A DNA stretch of 64,000 nt from Lachnospiraceae bacterium (GTDB taxonomy: Bacteria > Bacillota > Clostridia > Lachnospirales > Lachnospiraceae): the NCBI GenBank assembly GCA_910576125.1, contig CAJTHM010000017.1:1-64000 (forward strand). Reading direction: 5' to 3'. The translations under genes were made by a program, and so were the position numbers. The notes beneath the pieces were generated by a model. The model made no database searches. It was given only the letters and a program-made list of their open reading frames with translations, and was not told where the DNA came from. Positions 42,796-52,082 of the stretch are shown piece by piece. Position 1 is the first letter of the stretch. The number at the start of each line of letters is the position of its first letter.

Positions 42796-43509
42796 CTAAC
42801 AATCACCGCGCAATCCCAGAATCTCAAACACCCTATGTAAATCATCAATCTCATAGTCAGGCCTGGCCGCCCCAGGCTCGACATCCTTTCCGCCTGCCGC
42901 CTTATGGTACCAGCAGGCAGGGATCCCGGACTGTATGCCGCCCTTGATGTCGCTGGTAAGACTGTCGCCCACTATCAGAATCCTGGACCTGTCCTTTTCC
43001 TCGATATGTTCCAGACAATAATCGAAAAAGGCGGGCGCAGGCTTCGGGCTTCCCACCTGCTCCGAGATGAAGATATCGTCCATCACCTCCGCCAGCCCGG
43101 AAAGCTCCAGCTTGTTTCTCTGGGTAGCCGTGACGCCGTTGGTGATGACATACTGGCGCACCTTACCCCGCAGGGCCTTGCAGATACTCAGCGAATCATC
43201 CAGATAGGCAAAGACCCTCCCCAGGGCAGTCTGATATTCCTCCGTGAAAGCCCCTATATCCACGCCCTCTATGCCCAGCTTTTCAAACAGCAAAAGAAAG
43301 CGTCCTGTCAACAGCTGCTCCTTCGTCACTTCACCCAGCTCAAGACGCTTCCAGTAATCATCATTGATACGGACATACAAATCAATCTGCTCCCTGGTAA
43401 TCTCTCTCCCGATAGAGCGGAAGCACTGCGTCAGCGCATGCTGCTGGGAATAAGAGAAATCAAGGAGCGTATTGTCCACATCCCAAAGGACAGTGGTGAA
43501 CCTACTCAT
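42796..43509 (-). CDS. HAD hydrolase, YjjG/YfnB-type nucleotidase
   Basis: A 237-residue haloacid-dehalogenase-fold phosphatase. Motif I 'WDVDNTLLDF' with nucleophile and acid/base aspartates, motif II 'YVITNGV', motif III lysine in 'GSPKPAPAFF' and motif IV 'VGDSLTSDIKG'. The overall sequence fits the YjjG/YfnB group, which dephosphorylates (non-canonical) pyrimidine nucleoside monophosphates; substrate not proven here. The start ATG at 43509 overlaps the stop of the small membrane protein gene by 8 nt, so the two are translationally coupled. Confidence 0.88.
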   Translation of the reverse strand: MSRFTTVLWDVDNTLLDFSYSQQHALTQCFRSIGREITREQIDLYVRINDDYWKRLELGEVTKEQLLTGRFLLLFEKLGIEGVDIGAFTEEYQTALGRVFAYLDDSLSICKALRGKVRQYVITNGVTATQRNKLELSGLAEVMDDIFISEQVGSPKPAPAFFDYCLEHIEEKDRSRILIVGDSLTSDIKGGIQSGIPACWYHKAAGGKDVEPGAARPDYEIDDLHRVFEILGLRGDC

Positions 43510-43660
43510 TGCTGCCCTTGATAGCAGCCACCGCCTCATTTCTGGAGGCTTTCTTCTTCGCCATATTGATGCCGATGGCCGTAGCCACTCCCGCCACCAC
43601 TACGATTACAAGCATTACCATCAGATAAGACATAAATGAATTCAAAAAACTTACCAGCAT
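43502..43660 (-). CDS. Small single-pass membrane protein (52 aa)
   Basis: A 52-residue protein: 'MLVSFLNSFMSYLMVMLVIV' begins a single membrane helix (about residues 8-32), followed by a basic stretch 'NMAKKKASRN' that would face the cytoplasm. The ATG at 43660 has AGAGGAAA upstream. The last 8 nt overlap the HAD gene start. I do not recognise a named family, though similar tiny proteins are common in Lachnospiraceae. The position hints at a membrane partner or regulator of the nucleotidase; this is inference. Confidence 0.7.
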   Translation of the reverse strand: MLVSFLNSFMSYLMVMLVIVVVAGVATAIGINMAKKKASRNEAVAAIKGSNE

Positions 43661-43848
43661 AATTTCCTCTACTTCCTTTCGTAAACCTAAAACGCCTTCT
43701 CCAGGCCCTCTCTTCCTCTCCAGTATACCAGATATAGTGGCTCTGCGTCAAGACGGATTCAAAATCTGTGCCGCACCTACTTTCCTTATCCGCAATCCGC
43801 CCCGCCATTCGCCCTGATGCCAATGAGCCCTGATAAATTACGTCTGCC

Positions 43849-45594
43849 TCACATCTCCTGCCAAATGCCGGACTGCGCGAAACGCTCTGCCTGATCCGTG
43901 GCCTTTTTTATCACATCCATGTCGTATCCCATCAACTCCAGCAGCTTGATGGCGTTCCTCGTGGTCGTCCTGCCCTCTTTCAGCCTGTAGTTGAAGAATA
44001 CGTCACCGTCCCGGACATCCTCCTCGAAATGGTAATTGTCGAAATCGCCCTGCAAAAGTTCCGTCAGTTCAATGTCGTGGGTGGCGGCAAAGCAGAGAAT
44101 TCCCGAACTCCCCAGGGATTTCAGTATCTGGGTGGAGGCGGCGATCCGCTCTACGGTATTGGTTCCCCGCAGCACCTCGTCCACAAAGCACAGAATCCGT
44201 CCCTCCCTTGCAGAAGCAGCGTCCAGAATACGCTTTAACGCCTTTATTTCTACGATATAGTAACTCTCCCCCGAGTCCAGGTCGTCCCGCAGAGCCATGG
44301 AGGAATACACCTGATAGAAAGGCGCCCGGTAGCTGTCCGCGGCACAGGTGTGGATGGTCTGGGCCAGAATCGCGTTGAGAGCCACCATTTTCAGGAAAGT
44401 AGATTTTCCGGAGGCATTGGAGCCCGTGAGCAGCACTCCTCTGTCCGTGGCGATTCCGTTCTTCACAGGCCGGGCGAGCAACGGATGATATCCCTCTTCC
44501 AGTTCCAGTCCTTCCGCCAGAGCAAAATCCGGAGTGCACCACCCCTTTTTATCATCATCCTCAGCCAGGTTCTCTGCCGCAGCTGCAGCAGACGCCGTTT
44601 CCGCCCCTGCCAGCGACTCCCTGAAAATCCAGATTGCAATAGCAGTCTCCACATATCCCACCACCTCAATCATGGAATCCACATCCTCCATATGTCCCCG
44701 CAGAATCCTCAGCATACTGTCGAATTTGATCAGATCCACATGAAAGACCATGCGGATATAGTCCAGCAATATGGCCAGCACATCCCCCGAAGAGTTGCCC
44801 CGGTAAGGCGACATGACCCAGAAAGAATTGTGCTTCATGCCCTGCAGCTGTTTTCCGGCCTGCCTCATCTGCTCCCACTCCTCACTGCACACAGGCACAT
44901 CCAGCTTTCCCAGTTCCTCACAGCAGCGCAGCAGCCGCATGATATAAGAAAAGCTGGCGATATACGGGTCAATCTCTCCTTTTTCCTTAAAATAAGACAG
45001 GATATTGTAGATAATCAGGATCACGATTCCAAGGATGGCCACCGAGAAATTTACCCATAAAAGCCCAATCAGCGGCACGAACAGCAGATCCAGCAGAAGA
45101 TGTTTTCTGCCGGAGCGCTCCCCCAGGAGATCCAGATTGTCCAGATAGTCGTAGAGGGAATATTTCCCTGTATTTCCCAGCCGCTTCATGGCCAGCTGCA
45201 CCTGGACTCTTGTTTCCGGGCGCTCCCCGAAGAAACTGACCACATCCTCCAGATGCGAAAGTTCCTCCCCATCCTGCTTCAAAGTCCGCAATGTATAGTA
45301 CAGATACTCCTCCCCCGACGCGGAGAGAGTATAGTTCATCCGCTTGAATAAATCGTCCATCCCAAGGTCATTCCAGGTGATGTCGTCCAGCTGCCCCTGC
45401 CTCTGATGTCTGTCAAAAAAGCTCCCCATCCTTATGAAGCGCTCCAGGGGGTATTCTTTCTGAGAAAGCTTTTCATAATCATGATACAGAGTTTCCGTGA
45501 ATCTTTTTTCTTCTTTCTTTGTGCGTATGCTCTCCGAGACGAAGATGACCAGCACGAACGCCGCCATGGCGGCAATAAAAACCAAAGTTTCCAT
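43849..45594 (-). CDS. Membrane-anchored MutS-family ATPase
   Basis: A 581-residue MutS homologue without the mismatch-recognition domain. An N-terminal helix (residues 3-22) and a hydrophobic pair near 170-205 anchor it in the membrane. The C-terminal ATPase has Walker A 'LTGSNASGKSTF', the MutS-type 'SYYIVEIKALKRIL' and Walker B 'ILCFVDEVLRGTNT', then 'AATHDIEL'. It belongs to the group of short MutS-like proteins in Firmicutes, whose role is unknown; a function in mismatch repair is unlikely since it lacks the DNA-binding lever domains. Monocistronic, with no obvious partner. Confidence 0.85.
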   Translation of the reverse strand: METLVFIAAMAAFVLVIFVSESIRTKKEEKRFTETLYHDYEKLSQKEYPLERFIRMGSFFDRHQRQGQLDDITWNDLGMDDLFKRMNYTLSASGEEYLYYTLRTLKQDGEELSHLEDVVSFFGERPETRVQVQLAMKRLGNTGKYSLYDYLDNLDLLGERSGRKHLLLDLLFVPLIGLLWVNFSVAILGIVILIIYNILSYFKEKGEIDPYIASFSYIMRLLRCCEELGKLDVPVCSEEWEQMRQAGKQLQGMKHNSFWVMSPYRGNSSGDVLAILLDYIRMVFHVDLIKFDSMLRILRGHMEDVDSMIEVVGYVETAIAIWIFRESLAGAETASAAAAAENLAEDDDKKGWCTPDFALAEGLELEEGYHPLLARPVKNGIATDRGVLLTGSNASGKSTFLKMVALNAILAQTIHTCAADSYRAPFYQVYSSMALRDDLDSGESYYIVEIKALKRILDAASAREGRILCFVDEVLRGTNTVERIAASTQILKSLGSSGILCFAATHDIELTELLQGDFDNYHFEEDVRDGDVFFNYRLKEGRTTTRNAIKLLELMGYDMDVIKKATDQAERFAQSGIWQEM

Positions 45595-45639
45595 ATAGAT
45601 TTCCTTTATCGTTTTTTATCAGATTCTGATATGGCCAAA

Positions 45640-45667
45640 TGCCAGAGCAGCTCTTGCCGCCCTGGCA
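45640..45667 (-). terminator. Hairpin after the NCS2 permease gene
   Basis: TGCCAGAGC (45640-45648) pairs with 45659-45667 with one wobble. On the minus strand only three T residues follow, so termination may be weak. Confidence 0.35.
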
Positions 45668-45701
45668 CCCTTTTCATATAATATCTTCACTTTCCACAAT
45701 G

Positions 45702-47129
45702 CTATGCCACTAAGAAGAACTTAATCAGGAAAATAGCGGAAAGCACATAGGTCAGAATGGAGACATCCCTGGCCTTGCCTGTGAACACCTTGATAACCGT
45801 GTAGGCAATCAGGCCGATACCGATGCCGTGTCCGATGGATCCGGAGACAGGCATGGCAATCAGCATCAACGCGACAGGCACGATTTCGCTCATATCGTCG
45901 AAATGCACATTCTTCAGGCCGGAAAGCATCAGCACGCCCACATAAATCAGGGCCGATGAAGTCGCCGCCGCGGGAATAATCGCCGCAACGGGAGCGATGA
46001 ACATACATGCCAGGAATACGATACCGGTGGTCAGAGCGGTCAGACCTGTACGTCCGCCTGCCTCAACGCCGGAAGCAGACTCTACGAAAGTGGTGACTGT
46101 GGAAGTACCGGTGGCAGATCCCACTACAGTACCTACCGCGTCTGCAAGCAGGGCTTCCTTCATATTCGGCATCTTGCCGTTCTTGTCAAGCATTCCGGCA
46201 CGGCTTGCGGTACCCACCAGAGTCCCGATGGTATCGAACATGTCGATGATGCAGAATGTGACAATCAAAGTCACCACGGTAAACCAGCCAATCTGAGCGA
46301 ATCCACTGAAATTGAACTTGAACAGCGTGGTAGCCGCCATATCTTTCACAGGAGGCAGGAACGACGCTTCCGCCAGAGAGGCAAAAGGGTTGGCATGCAG
46401 GAAAACAGCCTGTCCAATCCAGTAAATGACGCTGGCGGCCAGCATTCCCAGGATAACAGCAGCTTTCACTCCCATCTGGGCAAGGATGACGATGGCGAAC
46501 AGGCCCACGAACATCGTGACGACGCTCAGCACCATCTGCGCATAGCCGGAGCCCATGGTGTCCTTTGCAAGGCCTGCGGTCAGAGCGCCGAAAAAGTCTC
46601 TCATCACATAGAACGGACCGCCCGTCTCGGAATACACGCCCGCATTGGATCCGATACCGATATTCATCAGCATCATGCCGATAGCCGGAGCAATTCCCAG
46701 ACGCACTCCCAGGGGAATGGCATCCACAATCTGCTCACGCACGTTCAGCACTGACAGAATGATGAACACGATACCTTCCACCAGGATAATGCACAGCGCG
46801 GCCTGGAAAGACTCCACATAAGACAATCCGGTGATGCTTACGATATTTGCCACAACAATCGCAAAGAAGCTGTTGAGACCCATACCGGGCGCCATTGCGA
46901 AAGGCTTGTTCGCCAGAAATGCCATTACGAACATACCGACTGCGGAAGCGATGCAGGTGGCCAGGAATACACCGTTCCACAAGTCCATTCCCTCCGCGCC
47001 GAAGCCTGTCAGCAGGTTCGGGTTCAGGGCGATGATGTAGGCCATCGTCATGAACGTGGTGAGTCCGGCGATGATCTCCGTCCTCACAGTGGTCTTGTTC
47101 TCTTTGAGTTTAAAAAGTTTCTCTAACAT
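45702..47129 (-). CDS. NCS2 family purine permease (AzgA/PbuG type)
   Basis: A 475-residue transporter with about 12-14 membrane helices that imports a purine base (hypoxanthine, guanine or adenine) with protons. 'TEIIAGLTTFMTMAYIIALNP' at the N-terminus, 'AMAPGMGLNSFFA' and 'ATGTSTVTTFVESASGVEAG' are the signature loops of the AzgA-like branch. It follows the cytidine deaminase gene on the same strand (161 nt gap) and the nucleoside phosphorylase gene, so it supplies bases to salvage. I searched the leader for a purine riboswitch core and do not see one. Confidence 0.92.
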   Translation of the reverse strand: MLEKLFKLKENKTTVRTEIIAGLTTFMTMAYIIALNPNLLTGFGAEGMDLWNGVFLATCIASAVGMFVMAFLANKPFAMAPGMGLNSFFAIVVANIVSITGLSYVESFQAALCIILVEGIVFIILSVLNVREQIVDAIPLGVRLGIAPAIGMMLMNIGIGSNAGVYSETGGPFYVMRDFFGALTAGLAKDTMGSGYAQMVLSVVTMFVGLFAIVILAQMGVKAAVILGMLAASVIYWIGQAVFLHANPFASLAEASFLPPVKDMAATTLFKFNFSGFAQIGWFTVVTLIVTFCIIDMFDTIGTLVGTASRAGMLDKNGKMPNMKEALLADAVGTVVGSATGTSTVTTFVESASGVEAGGRTGLTALTTGIVFLACMFIAPVAAIIPAAATSSALIYVGVLMLSGLKNVHFDDMSEIVPVALMLIAMPVSGSIGHGIGIGLIAYTVIKVFTGKARDVSILTYVLSAIFLIKFFLVA

Positions 47130-47290
47130 TTTTTACTCCCTCCTATGTAGATTTGATTAGAGAATGAAACTCCGGGTTCTTCACCCATATGCGAAGCGGA
47201 TGCACTCCCCGACTGGCCAGTCCGGAAAATGATACGCGATACGCTTTGCGGCAATTTGTCTGAAATCACCGTGCACCAAAATCAGGAGGC

Positions 47291-47701
47291 TTACTGAATG
47301 GATCCTCCTCCGAATCCGTGAGGCAGCAATTCCTCCAGCCGATAGATTTTGTAGTCGGAGACACTGCGCGCCACGATAATCCGAAAATCCTCTCCCGCAA
47401 ACTCCTGCATGACCTGCCTGCAGATGCCGCAAGGATAGGCATAGTCCACAGGCTCCTTACCCTCCATTCCGCCGGCGATGGCAATAGCGAGGAAGCTTCT
47501 CCTGCCCTCGCTGACTGCCTTGAAAATGGCGGTCCGTTCCGCGCAGTTAGTAGCGCCGTAGGAGGCATTTTCAATATTGCCGCCCTGATAGGTCTCTCCC
47601 TCTGCCGTCAGCAGAGCGGCTCCTACCGTATAATGGGAATACGGCACATAAGCCATCTCTCTTGCTTCCAGCGCCGCCTGAATCAAATCCTGATACTGCA
47701 T
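47291..47701 (-). CDS. cdd: Cytidine deaminase
   Basis: A 136-residue zinc enzyme converting cytidine and deoxycytidine to uridine and deoxyuridine. The catalytic glutamate and zinc cysteine are in 'NCAERTA', the other zinc cysteines in 'PCGICRQ'; 'YVPYSHYTVGAALLT' and 'NIENASYGATNC' bind the nucleoside. It is the tetrameric, single-domain type. It lies 40 nt after the purine nucleoside phosphorylase gene and before the purine permease, a nucleoside salvage unit. Confidence 0.95.
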   Translation of the reverse strand: MQYQDLIQAALEAREMAYVPYSHYTVGAALLTAEGETYQGGNIENASYGATNCAERTAIFKAVSEGRRSFLAIAIAGGMEGKEPVDYAYPCGICRQVMQEFAGEDFRIIVARSVSDYKIYRLEELLPHGFGGGSIQ

Positions 47702-47741
47702 ATTCTCACCTTTGCCTTTTCCTTAGAAGCCCTGTTCCGTT

Positions 47742-48587
47742 TTATTTGTCCTCTGACAAAAAAGGCTTCATACCCCTCACGGTTTCCGTCACCAGCTTCT
47801 TGAAGTTCGGTGCAGCCATGTCCGCGGCTTCCTGTACCTCCTGATGGCTCAGGGGATTCTCCGACATTCCGGCCGCCAGATTACTGATGCACGATACGCC
47901 GCATATTTTCATGCCCATGTGATTGGCGGCGATTGCCTCTACCACCGTGCTCATCCCTACCACGTCGCAGCCAAGCGTCCGCAGCATATGAATCTCTGCC
48001 GGAGATTCATAGGAGGGGCCTGTCATCTGCGCATATACGCCCTGCTGCAAAAAGATACGATTCTCTTTCGCCGTGCTGATGATCAGCTTCTGCAAATCCC
48101 TGTCGTACACGGCGCTCATATCCGGGAAACGGGGGCCCAGTTGGTCTATATTAGGTCCAATCAGAGGATTCGGTGCAAAGACAGAGATATGATCCTTGAT
48201 CAGCATCAGATCTCCCGCATGGAAAGAAGTATTCACGCCGCCCGCCGCATTGGTCAGGAACAGAATTCTTGTCCCCATCAGCCCCAGGAGCCGGATAGGC
48301 AACACCACATCGCTGACAGGATATCCTTCATAATAATGCACCCTGCCTTTCATGCATGCCACAGGAATCCCGTCAATATATCCGAAGATGAATTTCCCCG
48401 CGTGCCCCGGCACCGTAGATACCGGGAAACCCTCCAGCTCGCTGTAGGAAATCTCGCGCTCCACCTGAATATTCTCCGCATAATCGCCAAGTCCGGAGCC
48501 CAGCACGATTGCTGCTTTCGGCTCAAAGTCAGTCCGTTTTCTGACATCTTCAAAGCATTTTTTCAGCTTTTCATATATCTGTCCCAT
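47742..48587 (-). CDS. Purine-nucleoside phosphorylase
   Basis: A 281-residue trimeric-type (PNP-I) phosphorylase that splits inosine and guanosine to base and ribose-1-phosphate. 'IVLGSGLGDYAENI' binds phosphate, 'VPGHAGKFIFG' and 'GRVHYYEGY' are conserved, 'LTNAAGGVNTSFHAGDLMLI' forms the active-site loop and 'VVGMSTVVEAI' the purine pocket. It heads the salvage unit with cdd and the NCS2 permease. The ATG at 48587 has AAAGGACAGGC-like purine-rich sequence upstream. Confidence 0.95.
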   Translation of the reverse strand: MGQIYEKLKKCFEDVRKRTDFEPKAAIVLGSGLGDYAENIQVEREISYSELEGFPVSTVPGHAGKFIFGYIDGIPVACMKGRVHYYEGYPVSDVVLPIRLLGLMGTRILFLTNAAGGVNTSFHAGDLMLIKDHISVFAPNPLIGPNIDQLGPRFPDMSAVYDRDLQKLIISTAKENRIFLQQGVYAQMTGPSYESPAEIHMLRTLGCDVVGMSTVVEAIAANHMGMKICGVSCISNLAAGMSENPLSHQEVQEAADMAAPNFKKLVTETVRGMKPFLSEDK

Positions 48588-48684
48588 AGCCGCCTGTCCT
48601 TTCCATATATTTTAGTATTCCATTTTTTAGAAAAAATTAATAAAAACATTATACTAAAAAACATAATAAAAAGCAATTCCTTTA

Positions 48685-48716
48685 TAAAAAAAGAGCAGAG
48701 CCTAAGCCCTGCCCTT
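48685..48716 (-). terminator. Terminator of spoIVA
   Basis: An 11-bp stem (48691-48701 with 48706-48716, two G-U pairs in the minus-strand RNA) is followed by seven T residues, 11 nt after the spoIVA stop. Confidence 0.85.
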
Positions 48717-48726
48717 AAAACACATC

Positions 48727-50211
48727 CTAAATGATGATACAGACCATCCCGCCGTTGCTGTCATTGACGATTTTCTGCATGGTATCCTGAAGTTTCAGCT
48801 GGCTCTCCTCTCCGATGACAGCCACTTTAGCTGTAATTCCGTCATTAACCAATTGTTCTACCGTTTTTCCAAAAATATTGGTGTTCCAGATGCCGCTCTC
48901 CATGTCCGCCTGGTTGATGAATCCAATCAAATCGTTGGCCTGTTCCTGTGTTCCCACTATGGGAGCGATTTCCGTCTCTATGTTGGCGCGGATCATGTGG
49001 ATGGAAGGACTGGAAGCCTTTATCTTCACACCGAATTTGTTGCCATGTTTGATCAGTTCCGGTTTCTCCAGCATGATTTCATCTTTATCAGGCGTCACCA
49101 CCCCATAGCCCTTGATACGCACCATGTTCACGGCATCCAGCACTTTAGCATATTCATGTTTCATTGCCGCGAAACTTTTAAGCTTGCTGATCAGCTGATA
49201 TTCGTCCGTGATGGTCTCCCCCACCATCTCCGTCAGCATCTCATAATAGTAGGCCTCCTCCACATCCAGGGTCACGCGGATAACGCCATCCGACAGGCTT
49301 ATGGTGTCCGTCTTGCAGCGCTTTATGTACTCGCTCGACAGCTCCACCGGCTTCATTCTCACATCCCGGATGGTGCTGTAGTCTTTCATCATCGCCTTGA
49401 CCTGGGCGATGATATCCTGCTTCATGCGATTGTCCCAGGGAAGCATCTCCACCCATTTCGGCATATAGAATTCTATGGAAGAAATGGGGAATTCGTACAG
49501 CACATTCTCCAGCAGCATATGGATGTCATCCTTTTTCAGCTGCTCGCAGTTCACTGTCACCGCCGTCACACCGTATTTTTCCGTGATTTCCTCCGCCACC
49601 CGCCTTGCGTCCTCGGAATAGGGTTTCTGGCTGTTCACCAGCACCAGGAAAGGCTTGTGCAGTTTCTTTAAGGCCTGTATAGTCCTTTCCTCCGCCTCCA
49701 GATAATTTCCTCTGGGAATCTCCCCGAAGCTGCCGTCCGTCGTGACCACCAATCCTATGGTGGAATGGTCATTCATGACCTTATCCGTGCCGATTTCCGC
49801 CGCCTGGGTGAACGGAATCTCATAGTCGAACCAGGGCGTCTTCACCATCCGTTCCATGTCCTCTTCCATGTGTCCGGCAGCGCCCTCCACCATGTAGCCC
49901 ACGCAGTCGATCAGGCGCACTGAGACAGGAATCTCTCCGCTCAGAACTACGCTTGCCGCCTCATTGGGAATGAATTTCGGCTCCGTGGTGGTAATCGTCT
50001 TGCCCCCTGCACTCTGAGGCAGCTCATCCTGAGCCCGGTTCCTGGCATGCTCATCCTCCATGTAAGGCAGCACCATCTCTTCCATGAATCGTTTGATAAA
50101 GGTAGATTTACCGGTGCGCACCGGCCCCAGCACTCCTATGTATATCTCTCCCCCTGTGCGGTTTTTGATATCGTTGTACAGGTCATAGGTGTTTATCGAA
50201 TAATTTTCCAT
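48727..50211 (-). CDS. spoIVA: Stage IV sporulation protein A
   Basis: A 494-residue ATPase that polymerises on the outer forespore membrane and forms the base layer of the spore coat. The P-loop is 'GVLGPVRTGKSTFIKRF', followed by 'TTTEPKFIPNEA' and the GTPase-like 'VRLIDCVGYMVEGAAGH' and 'VNSQKPY' motifs. The C-terminus 'NDSNGGMVCIII' is the conserved tail for membrane docking. Full length. The ATG at 50211 follows GCAGGAGG. A sigma-E-like promoter precedes it and a terminator follows, so it is transcribed alone in the mother cell. Confidence 0.96.
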   Translation of the reverse strand: MENYSINTYDLYNDIKNRTGGEIYIGVLGPVRTGKSTFIKRFMEEMVLPYMEDEHARNRAQDELPQSAGGKTITTTEPKFIPNEAASVVLSGEIPVSVRLIDCVGYMVEGAAGHMEEDMERMVKTPWFDYEIPFTQAAEIGTDKVMNDHSTIGLVVTTDGSFGEIPRGNYLEAEERTIQALKKLHKPFLVLVNSQKPYSEDARRVAEEITEKYGVTAVTVNCEQLKKDDIHMLLENVLYEFPISSIEFYMPKWVEMLPWDNRMKQDIIAQVKAMMKDYSTIRDVRMKPVELSSEYIKRCKTDTISLSDGVIRVTLDVEEAYYYEMLTEMVGETITDEYQLISKLKSFAAMKHEYAKVLDAVNMVRIKGYGVVTPDKDEIMLEKPELIKHGNKFGVKIKASSPSIHMIRANIETEIAPIVGTQEQANDLIGFINQADMESGIWNTNIFGKTVEQLVNDGITAKVAVIGEESQLKLQDTMQKIVNDSNGGMVCIII

Positions 50212-50238
50212 AGAAAAACCTCCTGCATATACTGTTAG

Positions 50239-50268
50239 ATGTATATGTAGGAGGCCGGAAAATTATGC
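50239..50268 (-). promoter_or_regulatory. Sigma-E-like promoter of spoIVA
   Basis: On the minus strand GCATAATT (50261-50268) and CATATACAT (50239-50247), 13 bp apart, resemble the sigma-E elements GTCATATT and CATACAAT. They lie about 30-55 bp before the start. spoIVA is a sigma-E gene in the organisms where it has been studied. Confidence 0.6.
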
Positions 50269-50284
50269 TAATGTTTATTCACAG

Positions 50285-51808
50285 TCAATCCTGCCGGATT
50301 CCCTCCACGACTCCCAGGAATATCGGCAGATTCTGTTCACAGTCCACAATCATATAGAGAAAAGGTCTGTCAAGATAGACTGTCCTGATGTAGTCTTCCA
50401 TCACCGCGCTCTCCCTCTTCATTTCCACGGCAGTGGCCGCCCCTGCCTTCGTCCCCCGCTCGTCCACGGCGATGAAAGTCTTGTGCAGCACGCGGCTGAT
50501 GTACAGGTTCCCTTGGGAAGAGCTGCCTATCCCCGAGAAATCCGCCCTGGCCATGTCAAAGGCGTCCGCCATGCCCATCTCCTGCAGGATATCGCCAAGT
50601 TCCGCGCTGTACTCGTTCTCATATTTCGGGATGGCGGCATTCACCTGCAGCTGCGTGGGATTCGCCAGGATGTTCCAAAGCTTCTCCCCATCCAGGGTGG
50701 CCACATATTCCGCCACGCTCATGCCCTCCTCGGGCAGGAGCGCCGCAAAGGCATATTTCCTGTCCACGTAGTATTTCAGGAACCCCGCGGCATGTTCATC
50801 CTCCAGGTACTGGCTCTCCTCGGAGTACATCATCTCCGCCTGCTGGACGGTGCCGTCCTCCTTCGTGAATTTGCCCTCCCGCACTTCGTAGTCATGGTAA
50901 ATCCGCTCCCACTCCGCGTCGAAAGCCAGCGCGTTCACCAGGTACATCACCGCGTCCATGGGAATCTCGTCCAGGATTTCCTCGATCATGCCCTCCGTGT
51001 TGTCCTTCACCCATCCGTTGATTTCCTTCAGGGTGGACTGGTCAAAGGGAGCCCTGCGCGCGCTGGCCCCAAAGGAGTCGGCACATGTCTGCAGGAACTC
51101 CGGCTCCACGGCAAAGCGCTCATCCTCCGTGAACCAGATGCCGTTGGCCATGCTCGGCCTGTAGTTCTCCCCTGCGGGCAGTTCTCCCTGATAGGCAGCC
51201 AGGAATGCGGACAGCTCCGGAACAGACATTCCCAAGACCTCCTCCATCTGCCTTAAGGTCTCCTCTTTCGCGCCGCCCCCGGTCATCGCCAGGGCGCTGA
51301 TCACGGACAGCGGGGATATCAGCACGTTCTTGCCCGCCTCTATCTCGGCATACACATCCTGGGGCATGGAGGCGCCTGGCGGGAAAGAATCCTTCGCCTT
51401 TTCCATGCAGACCCCCAACAGACGGAGCCCGAAATCCGCCACCGCCGCGCTTTCTGACTGAGAGCCTGCCCCATTTTGACCGCTTTTTCCTGTGCCGTCC
51501 GGCTGACTCACGCCTGCCCCGCCGCCGGGCTGGATGTCCTCCTGAGAATCCGCCCCATCCGACAGGGCCCCTCTGTCCGCCCCTCCTGACGAAATCCCGT
51601 CACCTCCTGAATCGATTTTTGACGACACCGCCACATCCTCGCCCGCACCCCCGGCAGCGGACGGCTCCTCAGCCGCCTGCGCTGTGCCGCTTTGGTCTGC
51701 CGCTTCTCCCGGGTTCCCGCAGCCGGAGACGGAGAACAGCAGCGCTGCCGCCAGGAACAGGCTCATTCCCTTCCTTAAACTTTTTTTCATTCTTCCATAC
51801 TTTTTCAT
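50285..51808 (-). CDS. Serpin-family lipoprotein
   Basis: A 507-residue secreted serine-protease inhibitor. The signal peptide ends in a lipobox ('LLFSVSGC', cysteine near residue 30), so it is anchored on the outer face of the membrane. A Gly/Ser/Asp-rich linker (about 30-115) leads into a full serpin fold: 'NVLISPLSVISALAMTGGGA', 'LVNALAFDAEWE', and the hinge of the reactive loop 'DERGTKAGAATAVEM', whose small residues allow insertion and thus inhibition; then 'DRPFLYMIVDCEQNLPIFLG'. Likely blocks host or rival proteases. ATG at 51808 follows AGGAGG by 9 nt. The preceding 270 bp contain no recognisable gene. Confidence 0.92.
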   Translation of the reverse strand: MKKYGRMKKSLRKGMSLFLAAALLFSVSGCGNPGEAADQSGTAQAAEEPSAAGGAGEDVAVSSKIDSGGDGISSGGADRGALSDGADSQEDIQPGGGAGVSQPDGTGKSGQNGAGSQSESAAVADFGLRLLGVCMEKAKDSFPPGASMPQDVYAEIEAGKNVLISPLSVISALAMTGGGAKEETLRQMEEVLGMSVPELSAFLAAYQGELPAGENYRPSMANGIWFTEDERFAVEPEFLQTCADSFGASARRAPFDQSTLKEINGWVKDNTEGMIEEILDEIPMDAVMYLVNALAFDAEWERIYHDYEVREGKFTKEDGTVQQAEMMYSEESQYLEDEHAAGFLKYYVDRKYAFAALLPEEGMSVAEYVATLDGEKLWNILANPTQLQVNAAIPKYENEYSAELGDILQEMGMADAFDMARADFSGIGSSSQGNLYISRVLHKTFIAVDERGTKAGAATAVEMKRESAVMEDYIRTVYLDRPFLYMIVDCEQNLPIFLGVVEGIRQD

Positions 51809-52082
51809 ACCTTCCTACCTCCTGGTTTTTCATTTTGCGGTGCAGGAAGCTTTCCTGGCATAGCCTGCGGGCCGCCAAGACAGCTTCCGCATCCTACCCG
51901 CATGCGCAGAGCTGACCCTGGAATCCGGCTCCGCTGCCATGCCCGCGCACAGATAGCTCATTCCCTGCGGGCAGAAATACCGCTTCTGACCATATAAACG
52001 ATAAAAAGGCGCAAAAGTTCTTGTGACAACCTGTAGATCCTCTGTTTTTAAGAGAACCCTGCTGAGCTTATCATTCCTTTCC

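Noticed and set aside
47130..47290. Purine riboswitch before the NCS2 permease
   Set aside because: The conserved junction and loop sequences of the purine aptamer are not present in this 161-bp leader.
51809..52082. Small gene between tyrS and the serpin gene
   Set aside because: Short frames are present but none has a ribosome binding site or protein-like composition.
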